A DNA stretch of 13,914 nucleotides from an uncultured Campylobacter sp. (GCF_937997465.1 NZ_CALKTQ010000006.1:1-13914); one strand, 5' to 3'. Shown: positions 6,941-13,737, counted from the stretch's first letter. Numbers and translations: made by a program. The notes: generated from the letters alone by a model not told the origin.

Positions 6941-7152
6941 TTTTAAGGCAATCCGAAACGCCACCTCGTCGTAAATACGACAAGACTACCGAATCAGACT
7001 ACGCTTCAAAGATTCAAAAACGATGCTCTGCTGTAAATCCAGCAAGCTCACCGCTTCAAGCTTCTTTTTAAGGTAATCTAAAACGCTACCCCGTAGCAAA
7101 CACAACAAGCCTACCGAATTAGATTACATTTTCAAGGATGCAACAACGATGC
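6941..7152 (-). repeat. Three related structured repeat modules
   Basis: Two copies of an approximately 87-bp unit (6941-7026 and 7066-7152) align with about 80% identity by eye and one 1-nt indel, offset by 125-126 bp. Between them, 7027-7065 holds a shorter third copy that keeps the CTTG-hairpin core and the CTTGAAGC start but lacks about 14 nt of the stem. In the minus-strand (operon-sense) RNA both full copies form a 9-bp outer stem (7119-7127 with 7073-7081; 6994-7002 with 6948-6956) around an inner hairpin. Four base pairs differ between the copies and all stay paired. The family is not one I can name. Confidence 0.7.
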
Positions 7153-7167
7153 CCCGCATCGTTGTTG
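7141..7167 (-). terminator. 12-bp perfect hairpin immediately after rpsH
   Basis: CAACAACGATGC (7141-7152) and its exact complement (7156-7167) flank a 3-nt loop, 4 bp after the rpsH stop. The stem is half G/C and should be very stable in RNA. On the minus strand it is followed by CATCCTTGAAAATG, without the U-run of a classical intrinsic terminator. It could be a weak terminator, a pause or RNase-protection site, or the end of the repeat element; CAAAAACGATGC recurs at 7015-7026 in the next repeat copy. Confidence 0.45.
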
Positions 7168-7171
7168 TCCA

Positions 7172-7567
7172 TTACCACACAGAGCAGAGGATTTCGCCGC
7201 CTACGCCAGCTTTGTGAGCGTCTTCATTGCTTAAAACGCCTTTGCTGGTGCTAACGATGATCGTTCCGTAGCCGTTTTTAAATCTCTTGATCTCGTCTTT
7301 TCCCTTATAAACGCGGCGACCCGGGCTTGATACGCGCTTAAGCTCGTTAATCACGCTTCTACCGTGCTCGTCATATTTCAAAACTACGTTTATAAATTTC
7401 TTTTTATCTTCTTCTACGACGTTGTAGCTCTCGATATAGCCTTTAGCCGCAAGGATAGATAAAGTAGCCTCGACGACGTTTGAATGAAGAAGCTTTGTAG
7501 TTTCAAGTCTTCTCATTGCGGCGTTTCTAATGCGAGTTAGTCCGTCTGAAATTAAGTCGTTTAACAT
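7172..7567 (-). CDS. rpsH: 30S ribosomal protein S8
   Basis: S8 binds the central domain of 16S rRNA early in 30S assembly, and in E. coli it represses the spc operon by binding its own mRNA near rplE. The 131-residue protein begins MLNDLISDGLTRIRNA and ends with the conserved GTIIVSTSKGVLSNEDAHKAGVGGEILCSVW. The 9-bp gap after rpsN contains an AAGGAAG ribosome binding site. It is the last gene of the first uninterrupted block. Confidence 0.98.
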   Translation of the reverse strand: MLNDLISDGLTRIRNAAMRRLETTKLLHSNVVEATLSILAAKGYIESYNVVEEDKKKFINVVLKYDEHGRSVINELKRVSSPGRRVYKGKDEIKRFKNGYGTIIVSTSKGVLSNEDAHKAGVGGEILCSVW

Positions 7568-7576
7568 TTCTCTTCC

Positions 7577-7762
7577 TTACCAGCTTGCTTTTTTTAGACC
7601 TGGGATTAGTCCCTCGTTAGCCATTTTTCTTAGGCATACGCGGCAAATTCCAAAATCTTTATAAACCGAATGCGGACGTCCGCAAATTTGGCATCTCGTA
7701 TAGCCGCGAACCGCAAATTTAGGCTTTCTGGCAGCCTTTGCTATCATTGATTTTTTCGCCAT
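7577..7762 (-). CDS. rpsN: 30S ribosomal protein S14, zinc-binding short form
   Basis: S14 sits in the head of the 30S subunit between S3, S10 and S19. The 61-residue product (MAKKSMIAKAARKPKFAVRG...) is the short type-Z form with a zinc ribbon C24-X2-C27-X12-C40-X2-C43, rather than the roughly 100-residue enterobacterial form. A longer reading from an upstream ATG at 7801 would add 13 residues that overlap rplE and do not resemble S14. The ATG at 7762 has a GGAAAG ribosome binding site inside the end of rplE. The gap to rplE is 1 bp. Confidence 0.97.
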   Translation of the reverse strand: MAKKSMIAKAARKPKFAVRGYTRCQICGRPHSVYKDFGICRVCLRKMANEGLIPGLKKASW

Positions 7763-7763
7763 A

Positions 7764-8309
7764 TTACTTTCCTTTCGCAAACGGCAAACCAAATAGCTCA
7801 AGCAATTTGAATGCCTCTTTGTCGCTGTTTGTCGTCGTGACTATAACTATATTCATACCGTGAGTGCGTAAAATCTTATCGTACTCGACCTCTGGGAACA
7901 TTAGCTGCTCGTTAAGACCGAAGTTGTAGTTTCCGCGTCCATCAAAACCGTCTTTTGGAAGGCCTCTAAAGTCCTTAACTCTCGGTAGCGCGATAGAGAT
8001 TAATTTGTCTAAAAACGCAAACATATTCTCTTTTCTAAGCGTTACTTTTACGCCTACAGGAAAACCCTCGCGCACTTTAAAGCCAGCAACCGATTTTTTA
8101 GCGTCGGTAACTACGGCTTTTTGTCCGGCGATTAGCGAAATAGTATCGGCGATGTTTTGAAGTTGCTTTTGATCTTTAGCCGATTCACCAGCGCCTACGC
8201 TTATCACGATCTTTTCGATCGCAGGGATTAGCATAGGATTTTTGATGTCGAATTCTTTAGCCAAAGCAGGCTTTACGACCTCGTTATATTTAGCTTTTAA
8301 TCTATTCAT
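7764..8309 (-). CDS. rplE: 50S ribosomal protein L5
   Basis: L5 binds 5S rRNA and forms the bridge from the central protuberance to S13 and the P-site tRNA. The 181-residue protein begins MNRLKAKYNEVVKPALAKEF and contains PMLIPAIEKIVISVGAGES, the family region FRGLPKDGFDGRGNYNFGLNEQLMFPEV, and a TTTNSDKEAFKLLELFGLPF end. It starts 2 bp after the rplX stop and ends 1 bp before rpsN. Confidence 0.98.
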   Translation of the reverse strand: MNRLKAKYNEVVKPALAKEFDIKNPMLIPAIEKIVISVGAGESAKDQKQLQNIADTISLIAGQKAVVTDAKKSVAGFKVREGFPVGVKVTLRKENMFAFLDKLISIALPRVKDFRGLPKDGFDGRGNYNFGLNEQLMFPEVEYDKILRTHGMNIVIVTTTNSDKEAFKLLELFGLPFAKGK

Positions 8310-8311
8310 TT

Positions 8312-8548
8312 TCAGCCCTCAACTTTTGCAACGTTTGAGATATCAATAGGCATCTCTTTATTGATAAAGCCGCCGTTTGGGGTCTTTTCGCTAGGTTTTA
8401 TAGCTTTTTTAGCCACCTTGCAGCCCTCGACGATGACTTGTCCTTTTTTGGCTAGGACGGATAAAATTTTACCTGTTTTACCTTTGTCGTCGCCTGCGAT
8501 GATCTTAACGGTATCGCCTTTTTTTACTTTAAATTTAACATTAGCCAT
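8312..8548 (-). CDS. rplX: 50S ribosomal protein L24
   Basis: L24 is an assembly initiator of the 50S subunit and lies near the exit of the peptide tunnel. The 78-residue product is short for the family but complete. It has a KOW motif at about residues 8-34 (VKKGDTVKIIAGDDKGKTGKILSVLAKK) and the downstream KPSEKTPNGGFINKEMPIDISNV block. Its ATG overlaps the rplN stop as TAATG, suggesting translational coupling. Confidence 0.97.
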   Translation of the reverse strand: MANVKFKVKKGDTVKIIAGDDKGKTGKILSVLAKKGQVIVEGCKVAKKAIKPSEKTPNGGFINKEMPIDISNVAKVEG

Positions 8549-8916
8549 TATAACACCTCCGGAGCAAGCGAAACGATTTTCATAAAGTTAGCATATCTAA
8601 CCTCACGGCCGACCGGTCCAAAGATACGAGTACCGATAGGCTCGCGTTTGTTATCTAGGATGACGGCTGCGTTTTCGTCGAAGCGGATTAGTGAGCCGTT
8701 ATCTCTTTGAACCTCTTTTTTAGTTCTAACGACGACCGCTTTTACCACTTGACCTTTTTTGATCTTACCATTTGGAAGCGCCTTTTTGACCGAGCAGATG
8801 ATAACGTCGCCAAGCGTCGCGTATCTTCTCTTGCTGCCGCCCAAAACTTTAATGCACATTAGCTCTTTCGCGCCGCTATTGTCAGCAACCGTAAGCCTCG
8901 TAAAAGATTGTATCAT
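8548..8916 (-). CDS. rplN: 50S ribosomal protein L14
   Basis: L14 lies at the subunit interface, contacts helix 44 of 16S rRNA and is the docking site for RsfS. The 122-residue protein begins MIQSFTRLTVADNSGAKELMCIKVLGGSKRRYA and carries the L14 signature AVVVRTKKEVQRDNGSLIRFDENAAVIL, ending GTRIFGPVGREVRYANFMKIVSLAPEVL. Both ends are coupled: its start overlaps the rpsQ stop, and its stop overlaps the rplX start. Confidence 0.98.
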   Translation of the reverse strand: MIQSFTRLTVADNSGAKELMCIKVLGGSKRRYATLGDVIICSVKKALPNGKIKKGQVVKAVVVRTKKEVQRDNGSLIRFDENAAVILDNKREPIGTRIFGPVGREVRYANFMKIVSLAPEVL

Positions 8917-9167
8917 TACTCAACCCCCGTCGCTAAAATAGTCTTTAAGCGGAAAGATTTTCTCGCGCTTAGCGGTCTGCATTCGATAGCTACAACCGTA
9001 TCACCCGCTTTTGTTTCGTTCTTTTCGTCGTGAATCATATATTTTTTAAAGCGTTTTACGAATTTGTGGTATCTTGGGTGCATAACGCGTCTCTCAACCA
9101 AAATCGTAGCCGTCTTATCGCCGGCCTTTTGTAAAACAACACCTTGAATTTCTCTTTTTAATGCCAT
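8916..9167 (-). CDS. rpsQ: 30S ribosomal protein S17
   Basis: S17 is an OB-fold primary binder of 16S rRNA in the lower body of the 30S subunit. The 83-residue protein opens MALKREIQGVVLQKAGDKTATILVERRVMHPRYHKFVKRFKKYMIHDE and contains GDTVVAIECRPLSARKSFRLKTIL, the usual family core. It starts 10 bp after the rpmC stop with a GGGGTGAGAA ribosome binding region, and its stop overlaps the rplN start. Confidence 0.98.
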   Translation of the reverse strand: MALKREIQGVVLQKAGDKTATILVERRVMHPRYHKFVKRFKKYMIHDEKNETKAGDTVVAIECRPLSARKSFRLKTILATGVE

Positions 9168-9177
9168 TTCTCACCCC

Positions 9178-9363
9178 TTACTTTGAAGCGCTAATTGCAG
9201 TATTGATTTGCGCTATTTCCTTGCGGACGGCGCTAATCTCGTTAGGGTTGCTTAGCTGCATAGTTTTTAGCTTTTGTCTTAAAGTAAATAAAAGCACCTT
9301 TTTCTCTTTCAATAACGCGTTAAGTTCTGCAACGCTTTTGTCTTTAATATCAGTATATTTCAT
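9178..9363 (-). CDS. rpmC: 50S ribosomal protein L29
   Basis: L29 is a small helical-hairpin protein near the peptide exit tunnel, adjacent to L23 where SRP and trigger factor dock. I choose ATG at 9363 (MKYTDIKDKSVAELNALLKEKK, 61 residues), which agrees with the C. jejuni protein as I recall it. A GTG two codons upstream (9369) is possible but leaves too little room for the AGAGAG ribosome binding site. The gene overlaps the end of rplP by 14 bp. The sequence is two helices with the family core LLFTLRQKLKTMQLSNPNEISAVRKEIAQINT. Confidence 0.95.
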   Translation of the reverse strand: MKYTDIKDKSVAELNALLKEKKVLLFTLRQKLKTMQLSNPNEISAVRKEIAQINTAISASK

Positions 9364-9775
9364 TTTCACTCTCTCGCGTTACGATTTTAGTCTTAAACGG
9401 AAGTTTGTGGATGGCTAGAGTTAGAGCTTCACGCGCTAATTCCTCATCTACGCCCGCCATTTCGACTATTATACGACCTGGTTTTATATTCATAACCCAC
9501 TCTTCGACTCCGGCTTTACCTTTACCCATACGAGTTTGTAGAGGCTTTTTGGTTAGCGGCTTATCCGGGAAAACTCTGATCCAAGTTTTAGCTTGGCGTT
9601 TTACGTGGCGGGTTAGAGCCACACGAGCCGCTTCGATCTGGCGCGAATTTACGCGGCCTGCTTCTACGGCTTTGATTCCGATCTCACCCATAGCAAGATC
9701 GGCGCCGCGAGTAGCTTTACCGCGGTTTCTGCCTTTCATCTGTTTGCGAAATTTAGTTCGTTTTGGCATCAACAT
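9350..9775 (-). CDS. rplP: 50S ribosomal protein L16
   Basis: L16 contacts the A-site tRNA elbow and is needed for late 50S maturation. The 141-residue product begins MLMPKRTKFRKQMKGRNRGKA. It has the family motifs RQIEAARVALTR, TWIRVFPDKPLTKKP, RMGKGKAGVEEWV (82-94) and EMAGVDEELAREALTLAIHKLPFKTK. The arginine at position 82 lies in the segment that is hydroxylated in E. coli. It starts 2 bp after the rpsC stop, and its end overlaps rpmC by 14 bp. Confidence 0.98.
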   Translation of the reverse strand: MLMPKRTKFRKQMKGRNRGKATRGADLAMGEIGIKAVEAGRVNSRQIEAARVALTRHVKRQAKTWIRVFPDKPLTKKPLQTRMGKGKAGVEEWVMNIKPGRIIVEMAGVDEELAREALTLAIHKLPFKTKIVTRESENEIY

Positions 9776-9777
9776 GA

Positions 9778-10479
9778 TTATTTACCTCTTCTTGCTCTGC
9801 GCGGTTTTTTATCGGCTTTTTCTTCTTCGTTCTTTTCAGGTTGAACGCCTTTTTGAAGAACCTCGCCTTTAAATATCCACACTTTTATACCTATGTTTCC
9901 ATAAGTCGTATGCGCTTCAGCAACGCCGTAATCGATCTTAGCTCTTAGAGTGTGAAGCGGAACGCGACCCTCTAAGTACCACTCTGTTCTAGCGATTTCC
10001 GCGCCGCCAAGACGTCCAGCAACTGAAATTTTGATACCTTTAGCGCCTGATTTTTGAGCGCCTTGGATAACTTTTTTCATCGCACGTCTAAATGCAACGC
10101 GTTTTTCAAGCTGCATAGCTACGTTTTCTGCAGCTAGTTGAGCCGAAGCTTGAGCTTTTCTTTCTTCTTTGATATTTACGTTTACTTCTTTGTTGATTAG
10201 CTTTTGGATATCCTCTTTAAGCTTCTCTACGTCAGAGCCCTTTTTGCCGATGATAATACCAGGGCGAGCTGCTACGACGGTTACGCGGATTTTCTTAGCG
10301 GTTCTCTCGATCAAAATTTGAGAAACGCCCGCGTAGTAAAGTTTCTTTTTCAAGAAAGCGCGAATTTTGTAGTCTTCGCCGATATTTTCAGCCAAAGTTC
10401 CTTTAGCAGGAAACCATCTTGACTCCCAGTTGCGGTTTATTCCTAGTCTTAGACCTATCGGATTTACTTTCTGACCCAT
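9778..10479 (-). CDS. rpsC: 30S ribosomal protein S3
   Basis: S3 lines the mRNA entry tunnel with S4 and S5 and contributes to ribosomal helicase activity. The 233-residue protein begins MGQKVNPIGLRLGINRNWES. The type II KH domain carries its GIIIGKKGSD loop at residues 74-83, followed by the C-terminal domain with RRAMKKVIQGAQKSGAKGIKISVAGRLGGAEIARTEW. The tail is charged and low-complexity (EKNEEEKADKKPRRARRGK), a common feature. It starts 1 bp after the rplV stop. Confidence 0.98.
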   Translation of the reverse strand: MGQKVNPIGLRLGINRNWESRWFPAKGTLAENIGEDYKIRAFLKKKLYYAGVSQILIERTAKKIRVTVVAARPGIIIGKKGSDVEKLKEDIQKLINKEVNVNIKEERKAQASAQLAAENVAMQLEKRVAFRRAMKKVIQGAQKSGAKGIKISVAGRLGGAEIARTEWYLEGRVPLHTLRAKIDYGVAEAHTTYGNIGIKVWIFKGEVLQKGVQPEKNEEEKADKKPRRARRGK

Positions 10480-10480
10480 A

Positions 10481-10813
10481 TTACGCTTCCTTCTTTTCAG
10501 GTTTAGATACTTCTACTAAGATATGAGAAGTCGGTTTGCGGATTCTGCTTGCGCTTCCTCTCGCTCGCGGTCTAAATCTTTTTAATACTGGGCCCGCATC
10601 CACGCGGCAGCTTGTCACGATAACCTCTTCAGGCTCAAATCCGCCGTTAGCTACAGCCGAGCTGATAGCCGTAGCGATAAATTTGGCGCCGCGGTTTGGC
10701 ATAAAGCTAAGGCTAGCTAGTGCAAATTCGGCGTTCATGCCTTGTACTTCTCTTGCGATTAGTCTGGCTTTAGTCGGAGATAGTCTTACGAATTTAATAA
10801 TTGATTTGCTCAT
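10481..10813 (-). CDS. rplV: 50S ribosomal protein L22
   Basis: L22 spans the 50S subunit and its beta-hairpin (about residues 77-98, VLKRFRPRARGSASRIRKPTSH) lines the peptide exit tunnel, where macrolide-resistance changes are known in Campylobacter. The 110-residue protein has the usual MSKSIIKFVRLSPTKARLIAREVQGMNAE start and ends shortly after the hairpin in VEVSKPEKKEA. It therefore lacks the lysine/alanine-rich extension that I recall in C. jejuni L22, but it is normal for bacteria in general. It lies 9 bp after rpsS and 1 bp before rpsC. Confidence 0.98.
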   Translation of the reverse strand: MSKSIIKFVRLSPTKARLIAREVQGMNAEFALASLSFMPNRGAKFIATAISSAVANGGFEPEEVIVTSCRVDAGPVLKRFRPRARGSASRIRKPTSHILVEVSKPEKKEA

Positions 10814-10822
10814 CTTATCCCC

Positions 10823-11104
10823 TTACTTACCGATTTTCTTTTGCACTGAGCCTTTGTGACCCTTAAATGTGCGCGTAGGAGCAAATTCGCCTAGTTTATA
10901 TCCGATGTGGTTTTCCGTAACGTATACTGGAATGAAGCTCTTGCCGTTATGAACGTTAAACGTTAGGCCTATCATTTCAGGCACTATCGTGCTGCGTCTA
11001 GACCATGTTTTTATCGGCTTGTTGTCGCCCGTTTTTTTAGCGGTAACGACTTTTTTCATTACATGCTCATCGACAAAAGGTCCTTTTTTGAGTGATCTTG
11101 CCAT
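10823..11104 (-). CDS. rpsS: 30S ribosomal protein S19
   Basis: S19 is in the 30S head, next to S13, near the A-site tRNA. The 93-residue protein begins MARSLKKGPFVDEHVMKKV, then shows TWSRRSTIVPEMIGLTFNVHNGKSFIPVYVTENHIGYKLGEFAPTRTFKGH, the full family signature. It starts 2 bp after the rplB stop and is followed by rplV after 9 bp. Confidence 0.98.
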   Translation of the reverse strand: MARSLKKGPFVDEHVMKKVVTAKKTGDNKPIKTWSRRSTIVPEMIGLTFNVHNGKSFIPVYVTENHIGYKLGEFAPTRTFKGHKGSVQKKIGK

Positions 11105-11106
11105 CT

Positions 11107-11937
11107 CTATTTACCTTTCCTTCTTGAAATTATAAGCTTATCGCTAGCCTTCTTGCGGCGAGTCTTAGCACCTTTAGTTGGTTTACCCCATGGAGTAACA
11201 GGATGACGACCTGAGTTTTTCTTGCCCTCACCACCGCCGTGCGGGTGATCTACCGGGTTCATCGCAGAACCGCGAGTTTGAGGACGGATGCCTCTGTGGC
11301 GATTACGTCCGGCTTTACCGATAGTTACGTTCGCCCAGTCTTCGTTACCTACTACGCCGATACTAGCCATGCACTCTGCGAGCACTTGTCTCATCTCGCC
11401 GCTTGGCAAGCGAAGCATTACGTATTTTTCCTCTTTACCCATTAGCTGAGCGTAACCGCCGGCTGAACGAGCCATCTGAGCACCCTTGCCAGGTTTTAGC
11501 TCCACGTTGTGTACGATAGTACCAACAGGGATGTTTCTTAGTTTCATCGCGTTGCCAGGTTTTATGTCTAGACCTGCCTCGGCTGCTGCTACGATATCGC
11601 CAACGTTTAGTCCGTTTGGTCTGATGATGTAGCGTTTTTCGCCGTCTTTATAAGCGATAAGCGCGATGCGACAGTTTCTGTTCGGATCGTACTCGATAGC
11701 TTCGACTTTACCTTCGATACCGAATTTGCGGCGTTTAAAGTCAATGATTCTATAAAGTTTCTTCGCTCCGCCTTCTTTATGTCTAGAAGTTATTCTACCA
11801 TTGCTATTTCTACCGCCGCTTACAGGGATCTTTACAAGCAGGCTTCTCACGCTAGGTTTAGCAGTGATATCCTCGCTCGATAGGCCCGTCATAAATCTGC
11901 GACTAGGTGTATAAGGTTTATAGGTTTTTATCGCCAT
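11107..11937 (-). CDS. rplB: 50S ribosomal protein L2
   Basis: L2 is one of the largest and most conserved 50S proteins, needed for subunit association and for an active peptidyl-transferase centre. The 276-residue protein has the oligonucleotide-binding-fold N-terminal half, an SH3-like middle domain, and near residue 230 the block AMNPVDHPHGGGEGKK whose histidine is essential in other bacteria. It ends in a basic tail (KTRRKKASDKLIISRRKGK). It starts 1 bp after the rplW stop. Confidence 0.98.
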   Translation of the reverse strand: MAIKTYKPYTPSRRFMTGLSSEDITAKPSVRSLLVKIPVSGGRNSNGRITSRHKEGGAKKLYRIIDFKRRKFGIEGKVEAIEYDPNRNCRIALIAYKDGEKRYIIRPNGLNVGDIVAAAEAGLDIKPGNAMKLRNIPVGTIVHNVELKPGKGAQMARSAGGYAQLMGKEEKYVMLRLPSGEMRQVLAECMASIGVVGNEDWANVTIGKAGRNRHRGIRPQTRGSAMNPVDHPHGGGEGKKNSGRHPVTPWGKPTKGAKTRRKKASDKLIISRRKGK

Positions 11938-11938
11938 C

Positions 11939-12220
11939 TTACGCCTCCGTGTTTTCTAGGCTTGAGCCTTCAGGCAACTTAACGTAAAATTTCTTTATCT
12001 CACTTCGTTGACCTTCTCTTCCTTTGAAACGCTTAACTTTTCCGTCGATTCTAAGCGAATTTACGCGAAGCGGCGTTACCCCAAAATATTCTTTCAAAAT
12101 TTCTTTCAGCCTATTTTTAGTCATCTTAGGCGAAGTTTGTATAACGACCACGCCTTGCTCTTGAAGACCGAGAGTTTTTTCCGTATATAAAATCGTTTTG
12201 ATATCAGTTATATCTGCCAT
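11939..12220 (-). CDS. rplW: 50S ribosomal protein L23
   Basis: L23 lies at the exit of the peptide tunnel and is the docking point for trigger factor and SRP. The 93-residue protein begins MADITDIKTILYTEKTLGLQEQGVVVIQTSPKMTKNRLKEILKEYFGV and contains VNSLRIDGKVKRFKGREGQRSEIKKFYVKL, the extended loop that reaches into the tunnel region. It starts 1 bp after the rplD stop and is followed by rplB with a 1-bp gap. Confidence 0.97.
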   Translation of the reverse strand: MADITDIKTILYTEKTLGLQEQGVVVIQTSPKMTKNRLKEILKEYFGVTPLRVNSLRIDGKVKRFKGREGQRSEIKKFYVKLPEGSSLENTEA

Positions 12221-12221
12221 T

Positions 12222-12836
12222 TCAGCCCTCTTTTATTATAGTTTCAAGTGCGGCCTTCTCGATAACGACGGCACCGTAAGTCGCCACTAAGTAAGCGTTT
12301 ATCTCGCTCGCATCGATTAGATAGCAGTTTGATAGATTTCTAAACGCCAATAGCGTGTTGTCGTCAAGCAGATCTTTTACGACCAAAGCGTCTCTCAAAT
12401 TTAACGCGCTGATTATTTTAGCCGCGTCTTTAGTCTTGCCGCTTGCGATCTCTATGCTATCTACCGCGAAAATTTTACCCGCGTTAGCTTTTTCGTTTAG
12501 CGCGAACTCAAGCGCCAATCTTTTTTGCTTTTTATTGACCTTTTGGAAGTAGTTTCGCTCGTTGCTCGGACCAAACGCCACTGCGCCGCCTACCCAGACG
12601 TTAGTTCTGGTTGAGCCCGCTCTAGCGCCGCCGCGACCTTTTTGTCTCCACGGTTTTTTACCGCCGCCGCTTACGAAAGCTCTGGTTTTGGTGTGAGCCG
12701 AATTTGAACGCATACCGGACAAATAAGACTTAACGTAAAGATATAGGTTGTGCGGGTTGATCTCAGCGTAATTAGCCGGTAGATCAAGCTCGCTAGCTTT
12801 TTCAAATTTTTCGTTTAATACGCAAACTTTACTCAT
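12222..12836 (-). CDS. rplD: 50S ribosomal protein L4
   Basis: L4 helps form the narrow part of the peptide tunnel; in E. coli it also represses the S10 operon by binding its leader. The 204-residue protein has the tunnel loop KPWRQKGRGGARAGS at residues 61-75, where macrolide-resistance mutations map in Campylobacter, followed by the conserved VWVGGAVAFGPSNERNYFQKVNKKQKRLALE. Its ATG overlaps the rplC stop by 4 bp (ATGA), so the two are translationally coupled. Whether it regulates this operon cannot be told; the rpsJ leader is far shorter than the E. coli one. Confidence 0.97.
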   Translation of the reverse strand: MSKVCVLNEKFEKASELDLPANYAEINPHNLYLYVKSYLSGMRSNSAHTKTRAFVSGGGKKPWRQKGRGGARAGSTRTNVWVGGAVAFGPSNERNYFQKVNKKQKRLALEFALNEKANAGKIFAVDSIEIASGKTKDAAKIISALNLRDALVVKDLLDDNTLLAFRNLSNCYLIDASEINAYLVATYGAVVIEKAALETIIKEG

Positions 12837-13411
12837 TTTACTATCCTTATTCTGCCCATTGCACCGTTATAGCCAGCGACGCTGCCTTTTAAAACCAAAA
12901 TTCCGTTTTCGGCGTCAAAGCTTACGATCTCGTTTTTAACGGTAACTTTTTCGTTTCCGGTGTGTCCGGCCATCTTCATACCAGGCTGAACGCGTCCCGG
13001 CCACTCGCGGTTACCGATAGAGCCGTGTCTTTTGTGGAAGCGAGAACCGTGGCTTTTTGGACCGCCCGCAAACCCGTGTCTTTTTACGACGCCTTGATAG
13101 CCTTTACCTTTTGAGCTGAAGCTAACTTTTAAAATTTTAGCCGAGCTAAGCGGACTAATATCAAGATCGCCCGCCTCTTTATTGGCGACTTGTAGGGTTG
13201 CGAATTTATTAAATTCCGCCGTTAGGCTATATTTTTTTTGCTGACCCTCTATGGCTTTATTTTTTGCTTTACCTTTAGCATAAGCTACTATGGCGCAGCC
13301 GCATTCGCTCACTTCGCAAACTTTAGCGTTTACGACCTTTAGAAGCGTAACAGGGATGCTCGGGTTATTAACCGTTCTGCTCATGCCTATTTTTTCTACG
13401 ATATATTCCAT
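12833..13411 (-). CDS. rplC: 50S ribosomal protein L3
   Basis: L3 is an early 50S assembly protein whose long loop approaches the peptidyl-transferase centre. The 192-residue product begins MEYIVEKIGMSRTV and has the conserved central extension GFAGGPKSHGSRFHKRHGSIGNREWPGRVQPGMKMAGH at residues 113-150. An unusual detail is three close cysteines, C32, C37 and C39 (VCEVSECGCA); no function is claimed for them. It starts 14 bp after the rpsJ stop and overlaps rplD by 4 bp. Confidence 0.97.
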   Translation of the reverse strand: MEYIVEKIGMSRTVNNPSIPVTLLKVVNAKVCEVSECGCAIVAYAKGKAKNKAIEGQQKKYSLTAEFNKFATLQVANKEAGDLDISPLSSAKILKVSFSSKGKGYQGVVKRHGFAGGPKSHGSRFHKRHGSIGNREWPGRVQPGMKMAGHTGNEKVTVKNEIVSFDAENGILVLKGSVAGYNGAMGRIRIVK

Positions 13412-13425
13412 CTTTCACCTCGCCT

Positions 13426-13737
13426 TTATTTACCCATCGCGCGGACTTCGACGTTAACCTCAGGGGCTAAGTCAAGCTTTGTTAGCGAGTCGACGGTATC
13501 GGGCGTAGCCGCTACGATATCTAGCATTCTAGCGTGAATTCTCATTTCAAACTGCTCGCGTGAGTCTTTGTTGATGTGTGGTGATTTTAAGACCGTGTAG
13601 CGTTTGATCTTCGTAGGCATCGGCACCGGACCTCTGACGTCGGCGCCCGTTCGTTTGACAGCTTCTACTATGGCTGCAACTGTGCGGTCGAGAACTCTAT
13701 GGTCATAAGCTTTAAGCTTAAGCCTGATTCTTTCCAT
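13426..13737 (-). CDS. rpsJ: 30S ribosomal protein S10 (NusE)
   Basis: S10 is in the 30S head and also acts as NusE, linking NusB/NusG antitermination complexes to the ribosome. The 103-residue protein MERIRLKLKAYDHRVLDRTV has the rRNA-penetrating loop VRGPVPMPTKIKRYTVLKSPHINKDSREQFEMR at about residues 34-66. I choose the ATG at 13737, preceded by AAAGGAAA; an in-frame ATG at 13779 would add 14 residues not seen in S10 and would sit in the leader hairpin region. It is the first gene of the cluster. Confidence 0.98.
   Translation of the reverse strand: MERIRLKLKAYDHRVLDRTVAAIVEAVKRTGADVRGPVPMPTKIKRYTVLKSPHINKDSREQFEMRIHARMLDIVAATPDTVDSLTKLDLAPEVNVEVRAMGK

Larger units (their letters stand above)
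6600..7171. other. 572-bp noncoding interruption between rpsH and rplF
   Basis: This is the only gene-free stretch longer than 300 bp in the window. I see no protein that looks real on either strand and no tRNA or known RNA gene. From the rpsH side it contains a 12-bp hairpin (7141-7167), three related structured repeat modules (6941-7152), a candidate sigma70 promoter (6905-6934), and an AT-rich block (about 6716-6897) with palindromes GTCAAATTTGAC and long inverted repeats. The last 70 bp before rplF show only the rplF ribosome binding site. The arrangement resembles a noncoding insertion into the spc operon. Confidence 0.8.

Noticed and set aside
6945..7070. Open plus-strand frame without ATG through the repeat modules
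   Set aside because: The copies differ by changes that keep RNA pairing and by a 1-nt indel that shifts the frame, which argues against a protein.
6941..7167. CRISPR-like array
   Set aside because: There are only two full copies and one truncated copy, too long and too divergent for CRISPR repeats, with no uniform spacers or cas genes.
7763..7801. Upstream ATG extending S14 by 13 residues
   Set aside because: It lies inside the end of rplE, and the ATG at 7762 gives the canonical 61-residue protein.
9405..9872. 155-codon open frame on the plus strand
   Set aside because: It is wholly antisense to rplP and rpsC, its translation is typical of a reversed ribosomal-protein frame, and it has no supporting ribosome binding site or homology I recognise.
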